Shown here piece by piece: positions 63,503 to 64,000 of a DNA stretch of 64,000 nucleotides. The position numbers were made by a program, and so were the translations under genes. How positions within the stretch are numbered: the stretch's first letter is position 1; the number at the start of each line of letters is the position of its first letter. The notes under the pieces were generated by a model, which was given only the letters and a program-made list of their open reading frames with translations, was not told the origin of the DNA and ran no database searches. Location of the stretch: contig NZ_JAHVHT010000001.1 of the NCBI RefSeq assembly GCF_019802125.1, positions 930,001-994,000 of the forward strand, read 5' to 3'. The stretch comes from Tateyamaria omphalii (lineage in GTDB: Bacteria > Pseudomonadota > Alphaproteobacteria > Rhodobacterales > Rhodobacteraceae).

Positions 63503-64000
63503 TTAGTCCTTGCCGCGATAGGGCTCCACATATTGCAGGGCCATGTCCCAGGGGAAGAAGATCCAGGTGTCCTGGCTGACACCGGTGATGAACGTGTCGA
63601 CCATCGGCTCGCCCTTGGGCTTGGCATAGACGGTGGCGAAATGCGCCTTGGGATAAAGGTCGCGGACCACTTCCAGCGTGCGGCCCGAATCCACCAGATC
63701 GTCGATGATCAATATGCCCTTGCCATCGCCCATCAGGTCGGCATCCGGTGCCTTCAGCACCTCGACCTCGCCCTGGCTCTGGTGGTGGTAGGACTTGACG
63801 CTGATCGTATCGACAGTGCGGATGTCCAACTCGCGGCTGACGATCATCGCGGGCGCCATTCCACCCCGGGTAATGGCCACCACGGCCCGCCACGCACCAT
63901 CATCCGGGCCATGCCCATCCAGCCGCCACGCCAGTGCCCGGCTGTCGCGATGGATCTGGTCCCAACTGATATGGAACCCTTTTTCGTGGGGGAGGCGGTC
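63503..64000 (-). CDS. gpt: Xanthine phosphoribosyltransferase (5' end missing)
   Basis: The gene enters from the right edge; 165 residues and the stop are visible. They align with E. coli Gpt throughout: [17 protein letters not shown] near the start, [11 protein letters not shown], the PRPP loop [13 protein letters not shown] and the end [14 protein letters not shown]. It salvages xanthine and guanine into nucleotides. Only a few N-terminal residues should be missing. The aminotransferase follows downstream. Confidence 0.93.
   Translation of the reverse strand, partial: DRLPHEKGFHISWDQIHRDSRALAWRLDGHGPDDGAWRAVVAITRGGMAPAMIVSRELDIRTVDTISVKSYHHQSQGEVEVLKAPDADLMGDGKGILIIDDLVDSGRTLEVVRDLYPKAHFATVYAKPKGEPMVDTFITGVSQDTWIFFPWDMALQYVEPYRGKD

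Overview
The window (about 60% GC, densely coded) looks like a chromosomal segment of an alphaproteobacterium of the family Rhodobacteraceae, most likely the Roseobacter group. The evidence is gene content and order (gltA-gltX-comEC-lexA-moeA-moaC-trpC-trpD-trpG; a DUF1194 protein; a fused indolepyruvate oxidoreductase; a gene-transfer-agent type endolysin/holin pair) and regulatory signals typical of the class: a LexA box of the form GTTC-N7-GTTC and two perfect CtrA-type sites of the form TTAA-N7-TTAA. I found no rRNA, tRNA, CRISPR array, transposase or integrase. The assignment is inference; no database search was possible.

Layout. 1-10.8 kb (minus strand): partial methyltransferase, SDR reductase, two small conserved proteins, purF, a free-standing Hint-domain protein with a CtrA-type site upstream, cvpA, radA, a coiled-coil membrane protein, an MlaFE-like ABC pair overlapping alr, and a DUF1194 protein. 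10.9-14.5 kb: dnaB, pyrE, pyrC. 14.5-21.35 kb: an accessory-looking, translationally coupled minus-strand operon of three paralogous GT2 glycosyltransferases (one fused to a degenerate sulfotransferase-like domain), a sulfotransferase and an FkbM methyltransferase, followed by a conserved protein I think is commonly mislabelled PAPS reductase. 21.5-23.8 kb: a MoxR ATPase/VWA (CoxE-like) pair on plus. 23.8-26.5 kb: a long imperfect hairpin element, purL, and a dyad-rich purL upstream region. 26.5-31.2 kb: four small exported proteins (three clear paralogues, probably PRC-barrel-like) beside a large MscS channel. 31.5-43.9 kb: a LysR regulator divergent from fused iorAB, then a plus-strand run of acyltransferase, murI, argC, ccmE, GTA-type endolysin and holin, ccmF, ccmH and a PaaG-like enzyme. 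44-47 kb: two RTX-repeat proteins, one with an internally duplicated module and a perfect CtrA-type site in its promoter region. 47-64 kb: gltA, gltX, comEC, lexA, moeA, moaC, trpC, trpD, trpG, a divergent polysaccharide deacetylase, trpE, a PpiD/SurA-like chaperone, an aminotransferase and a partial gpt.

How parts fit together. Most of the window is housekeeping: purine and pyrimidine synthesis and salvage, tryptophan, molybdenum cofactor, haem delivery to cytochromes c, and replication and SOS functions. The unusual layers are (i) the sulfotransferase/glycosyltransferase operon joined directly to pyrC-pyrE; (ii) CtrA-type sites in front of two genes whose products contain Hint or RTX modules; (iii) the lysis pair of a gene transfer agent embedded between cytochrome c maturation genes; (iv) the tandem exported paralogues next to MscS; and (v) two repeat classes: a family of short palindromic intergenic repeats (six copies) and one 153-bp hairpin element.
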